21,720 nucleotides of DNA from Acidobacteriaceae bacterium (GTDB lineage: Bacteria; Acidobacteriota; Terriglobia; Terriglobales; SbA1), in NCBI GenBank assembly GCA_003136335.1, contig PLEA01000306.1, positions 1-21,720 on the forward strand, given 5' to 3'. Every line of letters begins with the position of its first letter. Position 1 is the first letter of the stretch. The translations under genes and the position numbers were made by a program. Below are positions 7,229 to 15,586 of this stretch, piece after piece. The notes below the pieces were generated by a model, which searched no databases, had not been told where the DNA came from, and saw only the letters and a list, made by a program, of their open reading frames with translations.

Positions 7229-10200
7229 CGGATCCCGCCGCCAGTCCGCGACGCTGGTGGAAATATCTGCTCCTTACCACTGGTGTCATCGTCGTTGCCG
7301 TGCTGGCCGCACTCTGGTACACCACCACCAATTCTTTTCAAGCCTATGTGCGCAGGCGCGTGGTCGCCGAGATGGAGAGGATTACGGGAGGCCGCGCGGA
7401 AATTGGCAGCTTCCACGTTGTCCCTTTCCACCTGCAGGTAGAAGTGCGAAACATTACCGTGCATGGGAGGGAATCTCCAAGCGACGTTCCGCTCGCGCAC
7501 GCCGACAGCCTGGTCGCGCATTTGAAAGTTATCTCGTTTTTGCGCACCGAGTTCGGCTTCCACTCGGTGACTCTCGAACATCCGGTTATTCACATTGCCA
7601 TTGGGCCTGATGGCGGCACGAATGTTCCGACTCCCAAGGGGATGGGAACGCCTTCTTCGCAGAACACTCCGATTGAGCAGCTGTTTGCGCTGTCCATTGA
7701 TCACCTATTGATGCGGAACGGCGAACTGCTGTGGGCGGACCGGAAAATTCCGCTGAACTTTGCCGTTCATGGCACCGACTTGAAGATGGATTACTCGTTT
7801 CTGCGCGGCCGTTATGAAGGCCATCTCACGGTGGGCAAAGTGGATAGTGCGGTCGAGGAGTTCCGTCCATTCGCCTGGATGACTACAGTCGAGTTCAGCC
7901 TGGGGACGACCTTCGCTGAAGTGAAATCGTTGCGGTGGAACTCCGGCCGGTCGTCTCTGCAGGCGAACGGTCGCATCAGCGATTTCCGCGATCTCCACCT
8001 GGACGGAAGCTATGACGCTCACCTCGATCTTGCAGAGGCTGCGGCGATTGCTCGGCGGCACGACCTGCGCGAAGGTAGCGCCGAGTTCAAAGGCAGCGGC
8101 CAATGGTCGCTCAAGGAGTTCAGTAGTTCGGGAAGTTTGGCGTTGCGCGAGATAGGCTGGCAGAACGATCAGATTACGCTCAAGAGGGCGAGTGCGACTT
8201 CGGAATACTCGGTGACGGATGAGCAGATCAAGCTGTGGAAGCTGCAGGGAAAGTTGTTTAGCGGGAGTTTCACGGGCGATGCCCAGGTGGACAACTGGCT
8301 GCACAGCATTCCGCTGCCGCCGGGAAGAGCGAAGAAGGGCAGGGAAGATCTTGCGGTAATTAGCGCAGTTCGGCCTCTCGCCAAGAAGGGCGAGCGAGCG
8401 AAGGTGCCGGGAGTGCAAAGTGGGGCGGTACATCTTCGTCTGCGAGATATTTCCACCAGCGAGATGGCGGCGGCCTTGGATGTGCCTGCGCATCCTCTGC
8501 GCCGGTTTCGCCCGGCAGGATTGGCCACTGGCGCCGTAGACGCGTTTTGGAGAGGATCGGCCAAGGACGCTGATGTGGGATTTGCTGTGGACGTGAATCC
8601 GCCGCCGCAGCCCGCCGCGGGCGAATTGCCGCTGACGGCCCATATTCAAGGTAAGTATCGCGGCAGCAGCGACTCGCTGGAACTAGGTCGGTTCAACTTG
8701 TCGACGCCCGCGTCGCGAGTGCAGGCTTCAGGGATTTTGGCGGCGACATCGACGCTGCACATTTCCGTTTCGACTTCCAACGTGGGAGAGTGGCGGCCGC
8801 TGGTGACGGCGCTGGGCGGGCCCGCCAACTTGCCGTTTCGGGTGGCGGGCAATGCGGCGTTTAACGGCGTGGCCGAAGGCACGTTTTCGGAACCGACGGT
8901 GGCGGGAACGCTGGTTGCGGAAGACTTCGAATTCACGATGCCGGCGACGGCGCGCACATCGGTGCAACCGGTGCATTGGGATTCCCTTGCCGCCAGTATT
9001 CAATTTTCCTCGCATGAGCTTGCGCTTCGGGGGGGCAGCCTGCGGCGGGGCGACACGAGCGCCGACTTCGAGGTCAGCGCCGTCCTGGAAAATGGGCAAT
9101 TCAGCGAAAACAGTCCCTACACGGCACGCGTGAACCTGCACAATGTGGACGTGGCGTCGACAGCGGCGTTGGCCGGGTTCAACTATCCGGTCTCCGGGAC
9201 GGCGGACGTGTCGGTGCAGATTGCGGGCACGCGGGCGCATCCCCGGGCGCAGGGTCACATTCACGCGGCGAATGCCTCGGCGTATGGGGAAGCGATCGAG
9301 AAGTTCGATGCGGACCTTCGCATTGCGAGGAGTGAAACTGCGCTCAACAATATTCACCTCACCCATGAGGATGCCTCGGTTTCCGGCAGTGCCGCCTATA
9401 CACCGGCGACGCGCGGCTTCCGGCTCGATCTGATCGGAAAAAATTTCGACGTATCGCGCATTCGCCAGATTCACCTGGACCGCTTGCCGATGGAGGGCCG
9501 CGCCGACTTTACGCTGCAGGGGTCGGGCACGCTGGGTGCACCGGTGATCGACGCATCCGTTCACATAAATAATCTCACGCTCGATCACGAACTTACCGGT
9601 GGACTCGATCTTGAGGCCATGACGAAGAATGGCCAACTGAGTGTGAGCGGGCACTCCGAATTTCCCCAGGGCACGCTTTCGATTGGGGGCAGCGTGGGGA
9701 TGCGCGGTGGGTATCCTGCGAACATCACTGCGCAATTGGATCATGTCGATCTTGACGCCTTGTGGCGCGCCTATTTGGGCAAACAACTTACGGGACACTC
9801 CGCGTTTGCCGGTACGGTGACGATGAAGGGGCCTCTGCTCCATCCGCGGCAATGGACCCTGGACGGAAGCGCGAGCGACGTTGCGGTCGACGTGGAATAT
9901 GCCAAGCTGCACAATCAGGGTCCGATGAGGTTTACGTATGCGGACCAGACAATTCATATTGAACCGGGGCATCTGGTGGGCGAGGGGACGGACGTCGTCG
10001 GACATGGTTCTATCCACTTCGTGGGGGCGCAGGAACTCGATCTGTCCGCCGACGGGCAAGCTGACCTCAAGCTGCTGGGCAGCATGGCTCCAGATCTCAC
10101 CGCTTCGGGGCTGACGATGATCCATATGACGTTGGGAGGTACGCTGAGGGAGCCGCTTCCACAAGGCAGCATCGAGGTTAAGAACGGCACCGTCAACTAT

Positions 10201-11325
10201 GCAGGGTTGCCGAGCGGGCTGAGCGAGATGAACGGCTCACTGTCTTTCACGCGGGATCGCCTCCACATTGATCAGCTCACGGCGCGCACGGGCAGCGGAA
10301 CGCTGGACTTGAAAGGCGACGTTACCAACTACAACCGGCAACTCAATTTCAACCTCACGGCCGTGGGCAAAGATGTGCGGCTGCGCTATCCGCCAGGCGT
10401 CAGTTCGACGGCGACCGCTGAATTGCATTGGGTGGGAAGCCGTTCCGCCTCGATGGTTTCCGGGGATGTGCTGGTCACGAAGCTGGCGGTGACGCCGGGT
10501 TTTGATTTTGGGTCGTACCTGGAGCGCAGTCGGCAGTCGGCGGCGATCACGCCGGCGAATTCGCCGCTGTACAACGTGAAGCTGGATGTGGCCGTGCGGA
10601 CTGCGCCCGAACTTCAGATGAAGACTGCGGTAGCGCGGTTGTCAGGCGACGCCGATCTGCGTCTGCGGGGGTCGGCGGCGCGTCCCAGCGTTCTCGGCCG
10701 GGCTGACATTCTAGAAGGGGACGCAACGTTCAACGGCATCAAGTTTCGGCTGGAGCGCGGCGACATTACGTTTGCGAATCCGGTAGCGATTGAACCCCAG
10801 GTTAACTTGCAGGCTACAACTCACGTACGCAATTACGATCTTGACGTTACCGTGACGGGGACGCCCGAGAGGCTGGCGGTCAACTATCGTTCGGAGCCGC
10901 CTTTGCCGAAGTCGGACATTATTGCGCTGCTGGCGCTGGGCCGCACCAGCGAGGAGTCGGAGCAGTTGCAGCAGCAATCGGGCCAGGGCGTGTTCACTGA
11001 CGAGGCCACCAACCTGATCATCAGTCAGGCGATCAACTCGACGGTCAGCAGTCGCATGCAAAAGCTGTTCGGAGTCAGCCGAATCAAGATCGATCCGCAG
11101 GGCCTTACTACGGAAACCAACCCGACGGCGCGGGGTCCACAGGTCACCATTGAGCAGCAATTCGCCAATAACGTTTCTCTTACGTACAGCACTAACGTGT
11201 CGCAGAGTTCGCAGCAGATCATTCAGGGCGAATACTACGTCAATCGTAATATTTCGGTAGTGGGCACGCGCGATCAGAACGGTGTGGTCAGCTTCGATGT
11301 TCGCGTTCGGCAGCGCAAGAAATAG
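7225..11325 (+). CDS. tamB: TamB-like translocation/assembly module protein (AsmA superfamily, DUF490)
   Basis: Very large periplasm-spanning protein of 1366 residues, anchored by one N-terminal transmembrane helix (about residues 13-32). The middle is a long run of beta-strand repeats such as GSLALREIGW and ADFTLQGSGTLGAPVIDASV, with the pattern expected of the beta-taco bridge of AsmA/TamB proteins. The C-terminal TamB domain is clear: GRADILEGDATFNGIKFRL, FANPVAIEPQVNLQA, the LPKSDIIALLALGRTSEE segment, and a final stretch of short strands ending VSFDVRVRQRKK. Family members work with an Omp85 partner (TamA or BamA) and have been linked to phospholipid transport to the outer membrane. The GTG start overlaps the previous stop by four bases, consistent with one operon with the Omp85 gene two positions upstream. 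Confidence 0.9.
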   Translation: MTDPAASPRRWWKYLLLTTGVIVVAVLAALWYTTTNSFQAYVRRRVVAEMERITGGRAEIGSFHVVPFHLQVEVRNITVHGRESPSDVPLAHADSLVAHLKVISFLRTEFGFHSVTLEHPVIHIAIGPDGGTNVPTPKGMGTPSSQNTPIEQLFALSIDHLLMRNGELLWADRKIPLNFAVHGTDLKMDYSFLRGRYEGHLTVGKVDSAVEEFRPFAWMTTVEFSLGTTFAEVKSLRWNSGRSSLQANGRISDFRDLHLDGSYDAHLDLAEAAAIARRHDLREGSAEFKGSGQWSLKEFSSSGSLALREIGWQNDQITLKRASATSEYSVTDEQIKLWKLQGKLFSGSFTGDAQVDNWLHSIPLPPGRAKKGREDLAVISAVRPLAKKGERAKVPGVQSGAVHLRLRDISTSEMAAALDVPAHPLRRFRPAGLATGAVDAFWRGSAKDADVGFAVDVNPPPQPAAGELPLTAHIQGKYRGSSDSLELGRFNLSTPASRVQASGILAATSTLHISVSTSNVGEWRPLVTALGGPANLPFRVAGNAAFNGVAEGTFSEPTVAGTLVAEDFEFTMPATARTSVQPVHWDSLAASIQFSSHELALRGGSLRRGDTSADFEVSAVLENGQFSENSPYTARVNLHNVDVASTAALAGFNYPVSGTADVSVQIAGTRAHPRAQGHIHAANASAYGEAIEKFDADLRIARSETALNNIHLTHEDASVSGSAAYTPATRGFRLDLIGKNFDVSRIRQIHLDRLPMEGRADFTLQGSGTLGAPVIDASVHINNLTLDHELTGGLDLEAMTKNGQLSVSGHSEFPQGTLSIGGSVGMRGGYPANITAQLDHVDLDALWRAYLGKQLTGHSAFAGTVTMKGPLLHPRQWTLDGSASDVAVDVEYAKLHNQGPMRFTYADQTIHIEPGHLVGEGTDVVGHGSIHFVGAQELDLSADGQADLKLLGSMAPDLTASGLTMIHMTLGGTLREPLPQGSIEVKNGTVNYAGLPSGLSEMNGSLSFTRDRLHIDQLTARTGSGTLDLKGDVTNYNRQLNFNLTAVGKDVRLRYPPGVSSTATAELHWVGSRSASMVSGDVLVTKLAVTPGFDFGSYLERSRQSAAITPANSPLYNVKLDVAVRTAPELQMKTAVARLSGDADLRLRGSAARPSVLGRADILEGDATFNGIKFRLERGDITFANPVAIEPQVNLQATTHVRNYDLDVTVTGTPERLAVNYRSEPPLPKSDIIALLALGRTSEESEQLQQQSGQGVFTDEATNLIISQAINSTVSSRMQKLFGVSRIKIDPQGLTTETNPTARGPQVTIEQQFANNVSLTYSTNVSQSSQQIIQGEYYVNRNISVVGTRDQNGVVSFDVRVRQRKK

Positions 11326-11332
11326 AATTGTT

Positions 11333-12019
11333 ATGACGGGATGCAGATCCCCGAAGCTGCGCATGAATTCCTCTGGCGAAAGCGCCGCATTCTTGAATTT
11401 GCGGCTGCGCATGGTCGATTCCCAACTGCGGGCGCGCGGGGTTTGTGACCCACGTGTGCTCGACGCCATGTTGCGAGTGCCGCGTCACGCGTTCGCGCCT
11501 GGACGTTTGCGAGATCAAGCCTACGAAGATCATCCGTTGCCCATTGGCGAAGGACAAACGATCTCTCAACCTTACATTGTTGCGCGCATGTTGGAAGCTT
11601 TGGAGCTTTCGCCCACCGACCGAGTACTCGAGGTTGGTACTGGATCGGGCTATTTGACGGCATTGCTCGCCGAACTGGCGGCGCAGGTTTTTTCGGTGGA
11701 GCGCCATGCCGCGCTGGCGGATGCGGCCAGAGAGTTGCTCGCTCGCATGGGCTACGCCAACGTGAGAGTGATTGTGGGCGATGGAAGTCGGGGTTTTGCG
11801 GAGGGTGCGCCCTACGACGCGATCATTGTTTCTGCGGCGGCTGCCGAGGTGCCGCGCGCGCTGGTCGAACAACTGGCCGAAGGCGGACGGATGATGATTC
11901 CGGTCGGTCCGGTTGATTCTCAGCAGTTACAGTTGATCCGCGTGGAAAAGGGGCAGCCGCGGGTTAGCTTGCGTGAACTGTGCCGGTTTGTGCCATTGGT
12001 TTGCGGGCCGGTGTCTTAG
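11333..12019 (+). CDS. pcm: protein-L-isoaspartate O-methyltransferase
   Basis: Cytosolic SAM-dependent repair enzyme that methylates isoaspartyl residues in aged proteins. With the ATG at 11333 the protein has 228 residues, close to the family norm. Motifs are MVDSQLRARGV with DPRVLDAMLRVPRHAF near the N-terminus, PLPIGEGQTISQPY (the substrate loop with the conserved Ser78), SAM motif I VLEVGTGSGY (98-107), the acidic end of motif II (VERH), VIVGDGSRGF, and the post-motif region YDAIIVSAAAAEVPRALVEQL with GGRMMIPVG. In-frame ATGs at 11363 and 11411 are alternative starts; none has a strong ribosome site, and the 5' residues before MVDSQL are not conserved. It lies 7 bases after the TamB stop, so co-transcription with the envelope operon is likely. 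Confidence 0.9.
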   Translation: MTGCRSPKLRMNSSGESAAFLNLRLRMVDSQLRARGVCDPRVLDAMLRVPRHAFAPGRLRDQAYEDHPLPIGEGQTISQPYIVARMLEALELSPTDRVLEVGTGSGYLTALLAELAAQVFSVERHAALADAARELLARMGYANVRVIVGDGSRGFAEGAPYDAIIVSAAAAEVPRALVEQLAEGGRMMIPVGPVDSQQLQLIRVEKGQPRVSLRELCRFVPLVCGPVS

Positions 12020-12082
12020 GTTTTGGGTCTTATTATAGGTGTTAGGCATCGGACTTTAGAGTGTGCGTGAGAAACCTGTTCC

Positions 12083-12163
12083 GTCCCTGCGGGACTCGTT
12101 CAATACTTCCGCTTCGACCCCGGCACTTCCGTGCCGGGCTTTCGCATGCCGCCGCTTCGCGGC
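12083..12163. repeat. mosaic of palindromic repeat units
   Basis: Within the 342-base gene-free stretch from 12020 to 12361 are three closely spaced perfect hairpins: GTCCC-TGC-GGGAC (12083-12095), CCCGGCAC-TTCC-GTGCCGGG (12119-12138) and GCCGC-TTC-GCGGC (12151-12163). All have 3-4 nt pyrimidine-rich loops, unlike the purine loops at 1766-1911. The 8-bp element is followed by CTTTCG and is not a typical terminator, since there is no T tract. I read this as an interspersed mosaic palindromic element of a sort often seen in Acidobacteria. The rest of the gap carries A/C-rich direct repeats GACCCAACGC at 12273-12282 and 12294-12303. Confidence 0.6.
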
Positions 12164-12313
12164 TGTAGGTTGGCAGTTTTCGTTGCATCGCTCTCACAGG
12201 GATTCAGTTTTCCCGCACGCACGTAGGACTCAGTGGAACTCTGGAGGTCTTGCTCGCTAACCTGATACCTCAGACCCAACGCTCAAGACCCAAGACCCAA
12301 CGCCTACCGGACT

Positions 12314-12335
12314 GCCGCCGAGACGGCGGCGCTAC
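12314..12335. repeat. palindromic repeat GCCGCCG-AGA-CGGCGGC with GCTAC tail
   Basis: A perfect 7-bp stem with AGA loop (12314-12330), followed by GCTAC. The reverse complement of 12322-12335 (GTAGCGCCGCCGTC) recurs exactly at 21611-21624, so this is a dispersed repeat family and not a gene-specific hairpin. It lies immediately before the first possible start of the prenyltransferase gene. Confidence 0.6.
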
Positions 12336-12361
12336 TCTTGACCCTGCATTACAATTTACTT

Positions 12362-13225
12362 GTGCCCGTGTTGCACAACTTGCGCGTTACGTTGGAGATG
12401 ATCAAGTGGGAGCACTCCATCTTCGCGCTGCCGTTTGCGCTCTGCGGAGCTATGCTTGCGGCCGGAGGATTTCCTTCGGTGCATCAGTTGGTATGGATTG
12501 TGGTTGCCATGGTCGCGGCACGGTCCGCTGCTATGGCGTTCAACCGATGGGCCGATGCTGCCATCGACGCGGCCAACCCGCGCACTAGCGCCCGCGCATT
12601 GCCCGCGGGACACCTCACGCCCGCGTTTGTGGCTACGTTTGTTGTTGTTTCCAGCGGCATTTTCATTCTCGCCGCGAGCCAACTCAATCGGCTTGCTTTG
12701 GAGCTTTCTCCAGTCGCACTTGCCGTGCTGCTGCTTTACTCTTACACGAAGCGGGTGACGCGCTGGTCGCATCTGGCGCTGGGATTCGCGCTGGGTATTG
12801 CGCCTTCGGCGGCATGGATCGCGGTGCGGGGCTCGCTGGATCCACGGATCCTGCTGCTCACAGCTGCCGTGACTTTCTGGGTGGGCGGCTTCGACGTTCT
12901 TTACGCCTGCCAGGATTTCGATTTCGACCGTCAAAGCGGGCTGCATTCCATTCCGCGATACGTTGGGATTCGCGCGGCGTTGTGGATCGCGCGCGGTTTC
13001 CACCTGGTGATGGTGGGCCTGCTGGTAGCTCTGCTAGTCGTATTCGGGATGGGGAAGTTGGCGGCTTGCGGTGTTCTGGCGGTGATCTTGCTGCTGCTCT
13101 ATGAACATTCTCTGGTGCGGGCTGACGATCTGTCGAAATTGAACGCTGCGTTCTTTACTATGAATGGCGTCATTTCGGTGCTGTTCTTTGTATTCGTCGC
13201 GGGGGATTTACTGCTGCGGAAATAA
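12362..13225 (+). CDS. mqnP: UbiA-family prenyltransferase (probable MqnP, futalosine menaquinone pathway)
   Basis: Multi-pass membrane enzyme that attaches a polyprenyl chain to an aromatic acid. From the GTG at 12362 it has 287 residues. The first Asp-rich motif reads NRWADAAIDAANPRTSAR (Asn61, Asp65, Asp69) and the second DVLYACQDFDFDRQ (Asp178, 185, 187, 189). Both bind the prenyl diphosphate through magnesium. YSYTKRVTRWSH and about eight hydrophobic segments complete the fold. The N-terminal TLEMIKWEHSIFALPFAL is typical of the UbiA-like group found in futalosine-pathway genomes, and mqnE lies 1.2 kb downstream, so MqnP is favoured over ubiquinone UbiA. Start choice is uncertain: an in-frame TTG at 12338 abuts the palindromic repeat, GTG 12368 is possible, and none has a clear ribosome site. 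Confidence 0.85.
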   Translation: MPVLHNLRVTLEMIKWEHSIFALPFALCGAMLAAGGFPSVHQLVWIVVAMVAARSAAMAFNRWADAAIDAANPRTSARALPAGHLTPAFVATFVVVSSGIFILAASQLNRLALELSPVALAVLLLYSYTKRVTRWSHLALGFALGIAPSAAWIAVRGSLDPRILLLTAAVTFWVGGFDVLYACQDFDFDRQSGLHSIPRYVGIRAALWIARGFHLVMVGLLVALLVVFGMGKLAACGVLAVILLLLYEHSLVRADDLSKLNAAFFTMNGVISVLFFVFVAGDLLLRK

Positions 13226-13274
13226 CTGGGCGGGGCGCCGCTCTACGATCTCGGCGGCTCGAGAACTAACATAC

Positions 13275-13362
13275 TTCACCACAGAGGCACAGAGCCACAG
13301 AGCCACAGAGAAAATCAATTTCTTGATTGTTCTTCTCTGTGGCTCTGTGACTCTGTGGTGAA
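13275..13362. repeat. CACAGAG-type long inverted repeat between convergent genes
   Basis: Left arm 13275-13302 and right arm 13335-13362 are reverse complements at 27 of 28 positions. The left arm is followed by one extra CCACAGAG unit, so CACAGAG recurs several times with 7-8 base spacing. The loop is AT-rich (13311-13334). It sits between the end of the prenyltransferase gene and the end of the convergent secreted-protein gene. The flanking TTCACC and GGTGAAAAAA give a T/A tract on each side, so a bidirectional transcription terminator role is plausible. Similar elements occur scattered in many genomes, so a mobile or repeat origin is also likely. Confidence 0.65.
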
Positions 13363-13372
13363 AAAACAACGG

Positions 13373-14221
13373 TTATTGGTTGACCCGTAGCAGCATGAAC
13401 GTGCCGCTTTCGACCTTGACGTTGTTTTTCTCCGAACTCAACACCGAGCCTTGTGCCGTACTCTGTGCGGGTTCAAGCTTCAGATTCGGGATTCCCACAA
13501 CGCCCTGCGTGCTGCCGTTGATACTAGGACGCGCGCTGCCTTCTGGCGAAGCGTTCGTACCTTCAGTCCCGGCAACGTTCGGGGAAGGATTCGATGGCGG
13601 AGTTTGCCCCGCATTGCCCGTGCCGCTGCGTCCAGCGCCCATCGACGATGCGGCAGTACTGCCACCGGTAGCGGACGCGCCCTGATCAGAGGCGCCGGCC
13701 TTGTTCGAATTGTTGGTTGGAGGAGCAATGACGGCTTGGATTGACATCGGCAGAGACATTTCTCCGTCCTTCAATTCCGCGCGGTCAAAAGCGATTCCGA
13801 GCTGAGACTCTTTCTGTTCTTTATTACGGGCCTGCGCCTCGGTCACGTGTCCCATGACCTTCGTGTCCTTGGGCACAATCACTTCTCCGCTATTTGTTTT
13901 CAGATCCACGGTGACCCTGGCCACCACTTCGTCCCCTGGCTTGGCCTTCTTGGCGTCAATGGTTCTTGTCAACTCGACCGGGATGACGCTTCCTGGGGCA
14001 ACTCTAGGAGTACCTGCGGCTTGTGCCTGATTCGCGCTCGTTGGAGCGGACTTCGGCGTCTGAGTCGCCTGCGGTTGCTGCGCTTGAGGCGGGGCCGGTT
14101 GCGCCTCAGGCTGGGTCGGAGGAGCGCTCGGGTTCTGAGCGGACGGCGACGCGCTTTGGGCGAACGAAGCGGCGCAGAGCAATGCTCCAGCTAGTAAGGC
14201 AGTGGAAAGAATGTTCTTCAT
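13373..14221 (-). CDS. secreted Pro/Gln/Ala-rich protein of unknown function
   Basis: I do not recognise a named family. The 282-residue protein has a signal peptide (MKNILSTALLAGALLCAASFA, cut near residue 21) and a low-complexity Pro/Gln/Ala segment (22-72). A compact conserved-looking block at 75-165 follows: GSVIPVELTRTIDAKKAKPGDEV, then a VPKDTKVMGHVTEAQAR segment, and a strand-rich stretch to about 165. A Gly/Ser/Asn-rich linker (166-250) leads to a short C-terminal strand GTFMLLRVNQ. The 75-130 block recalls the beta-rich domain of VirB10/TrbI-type or SLH-like export proteins that control surface 'kept below a threshold' properties, but this is only resemblance. A strong AAGGAG site lies 6 bases before the ATG. 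It is divergent from mqnE. Confidence 0.8.
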   Translation of the reverse strand: MKNILSTALLAGALLCAASFAQSASPSAQNPSAPPTQPEAQPAPPQAQQPQATQTPKSAPTSANQAQAAGTPRVAPGSVIPVELTRTIDAKKAKPGDEVVARVTVDLKTNSGEVIVPKDTKVMGHVTEAQARNKEQKESQLGIAFDRAELKDGEMSLPMSIQAVIAPPTNNSNKAGASDQGASATGGSTAASSMGAGRSGTGNAGQTPPSNPSPNVAGTEGTNASPEGSARPSINGSTQGVVGIPNLKLEPAQSTAQGSVLSSEKNNVKVESGTFMLLRVNQ

Positions 14222-14435
14222 CGGGAATCTCCTTCGTTTGCAGTTCCGAGAAGGCGCGCAAGAAAATTGATGTCATTGTGTAGATGCAGTTTCCGGAGAA
14301 GGGGTAGACGGGAATCTTCGCGGTGCGACGATTACGGGCGACTTTCCTGCTCGAACGGATGTTCGTATCTGCGGAATCAGCTCTTGTTGTGGCGAATCGT
14401 GGTCTTTGGCATCGTCCTGCGATATCATCAAAAGG

Positions 14436-15575
14436 ATGTCTGCCACACATTTATCCCATGCCTTCCAGACTGACGATCTTCGTCTAGCGCCGATTTATAA
14501 GAAAGTCCTTGCCTGCGAGAGGCTGGACGCCGACGATGCCCTCGCTCTGTACCGCACCGGCGACATTCTTGCCGTGGGCTGGATGGCCAACTCCGTGCGC
14601 GAGCGCATGCACGGCGACAAGACGTACTTCAACGTCAACCGGCATATCAATCCGACGAATGTGTGCGTGGCGGCGTGCCGGCTGTGCGCGTTCGGTCGAA
14701 AGAAGGACGCGCCCGGCGCTTACACCATGGCGCTTGAAGAGGCTTTCGAAACTGCGGCCTCCGGATATTCCGAGGCGGTCACGGAATTCCACATCGTGGG
14801 CGGATTGCATCCCGACCTGCCGTTTCAATATTTCCTGGATTTGTGTTCTGGTCTGAAGCAACGCTTTCCGCAAGTACATCTCAAGGCCTTCACCATGGTC
14901 GAGGTCGCTTATCTGTCGAAGCGGGCCAAGCTCTCGATCCGCGAGACGCTGGAACAATTGAAGGCTTCCGGCGTGGACTCGCTGCCCGGGGGCGGAGCTG
15001 AGATTTTTGCCGACCGCGTGCGACATATTATTTGCGATCACAAGATTGATGGCAGCCAGTGGCTGGAAACCGCTAAGCTGGCGCATCAGATCGGACTCAA
15101 GTCGAATGCGACCATGCTTTATGGACACGTCGAAAACGATGAAGACCGCGTCGACCATCTGTGGAAGCTGCGCGCGCTGCAGGACGAGACTGGCGGCTTC
15201 CAGACGTTTATTCCACTGGCCTTCCATCCCGACAACACGCCGCTGCAGCACCTGCCGAAAACCACCGGAATGCTGGACATCAAGCAGATCGCCGTGAGCC
15301 GGCTCGTGCTCGACAACTTCCCGCACATCAAATCGTACTGGCAGATGATGACCGCGAAGATCGCGCAAATTTCGCTGCGCTTCGGCGCCGACGATATGGA
15401 CGGAACCGTGATCGAAGAGAAGATTTACCACGACGCCGGTGCTACCACTCCACAGGGAATGCGCCGCGAAGAGTTGGAGCGGCTAATCCGCGCCGCCGGG
15501 CGCGAGCCGATTGAGCGCGACACGCTTTACAGGCCGGTCACAAGGACCGAGACGTCGGTGACGGTCGCAGTGTGA
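14436..15575 (+). CDS. mqnE: aminofutalosine synthase (radical SAM)
   Basis: Radical SAM enzyme of 379 residues that joins the enolpyruvyl benzoate made by MqnA to SAM-derived adenosine, forming aminofutalosine in the alternative menaquinone route. The iron-sulfur cluster motif is C77-x3-C81-x2-C84, preceded by YFNVNRHINPTNV, the signature I associate with MqnE rather than MqnC. Other marks are EFHIVGGLHPDLPF, a SLPGGGAEIF segment, the MLYGHVEN segment, FIPLAFHPDNTPL, and a C-terminal LIRAAGREPIERDTLY typical of MqnE. The ATG at 14436 is chosen; AAAGG directly abuts it, so the ribosome site is poor. A TTG at 14406 would add ten unlikely residues. No other mqn genes except the prenyltransferase are in the window. 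Confidence 0.92.
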   Translation: MSATHLSHAFQTDDLRLAPIYKKVLACERLDADDALALYRTGDILAVGWMANSVRERMHGDKTYFNVNRHINPTNVCVAACRLCAFGRKKDAPGAYTMALEEAFETAASGYSEAVTEFHIVGGLHPDLPFQYFLDLCSGLKQRFPQVHLKAFTMVEVAYLSKRAKLSIRETLEQLKASGVDSLPGGGAEIFADRVRHIICDHKIDGSQWLETAKLAHQIGLKSNATMLYGHVENDEDRVDHLWKLRALQDETGGFQTFIPLAFHPDNTPLQHLPKTTGMLDIKQIAVSRLVLDNFPHIKSYWQMMTAKIAQISLRFGADDMDGTVIEEKIYHDAGATTPQGMRREELERLIRAAGREPIERDTLYRPVTRTETSVTVAV

Positions 15576-15586
15576 ACCGTTAGGCC

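Noticed and set aside
8728..10164. 478-codon open frame on the minus strand
   Set aside because: Antisense to tamB, Arg/His-rich with no family features; the sense protein has clear TamB structure.
12119..12138. 8-bp hairpin as intrinsic terminator of the pcm operon
   Set aside because: No T tract follows, and it is flanked by similar hairpins of a repeat family.
13275..13362. possible CRISPR array from repeated CACAGAG units
   Set aside because: The units are 7-8 bases apart with no unique spacers and no cas genes nearby; it is an inverted repeat.
14406..14435. upstream TTG start for mqnE
   Set aside because: It adds ten residues unlike the family N-terminus; the ATG at 14436 fits homologues better.
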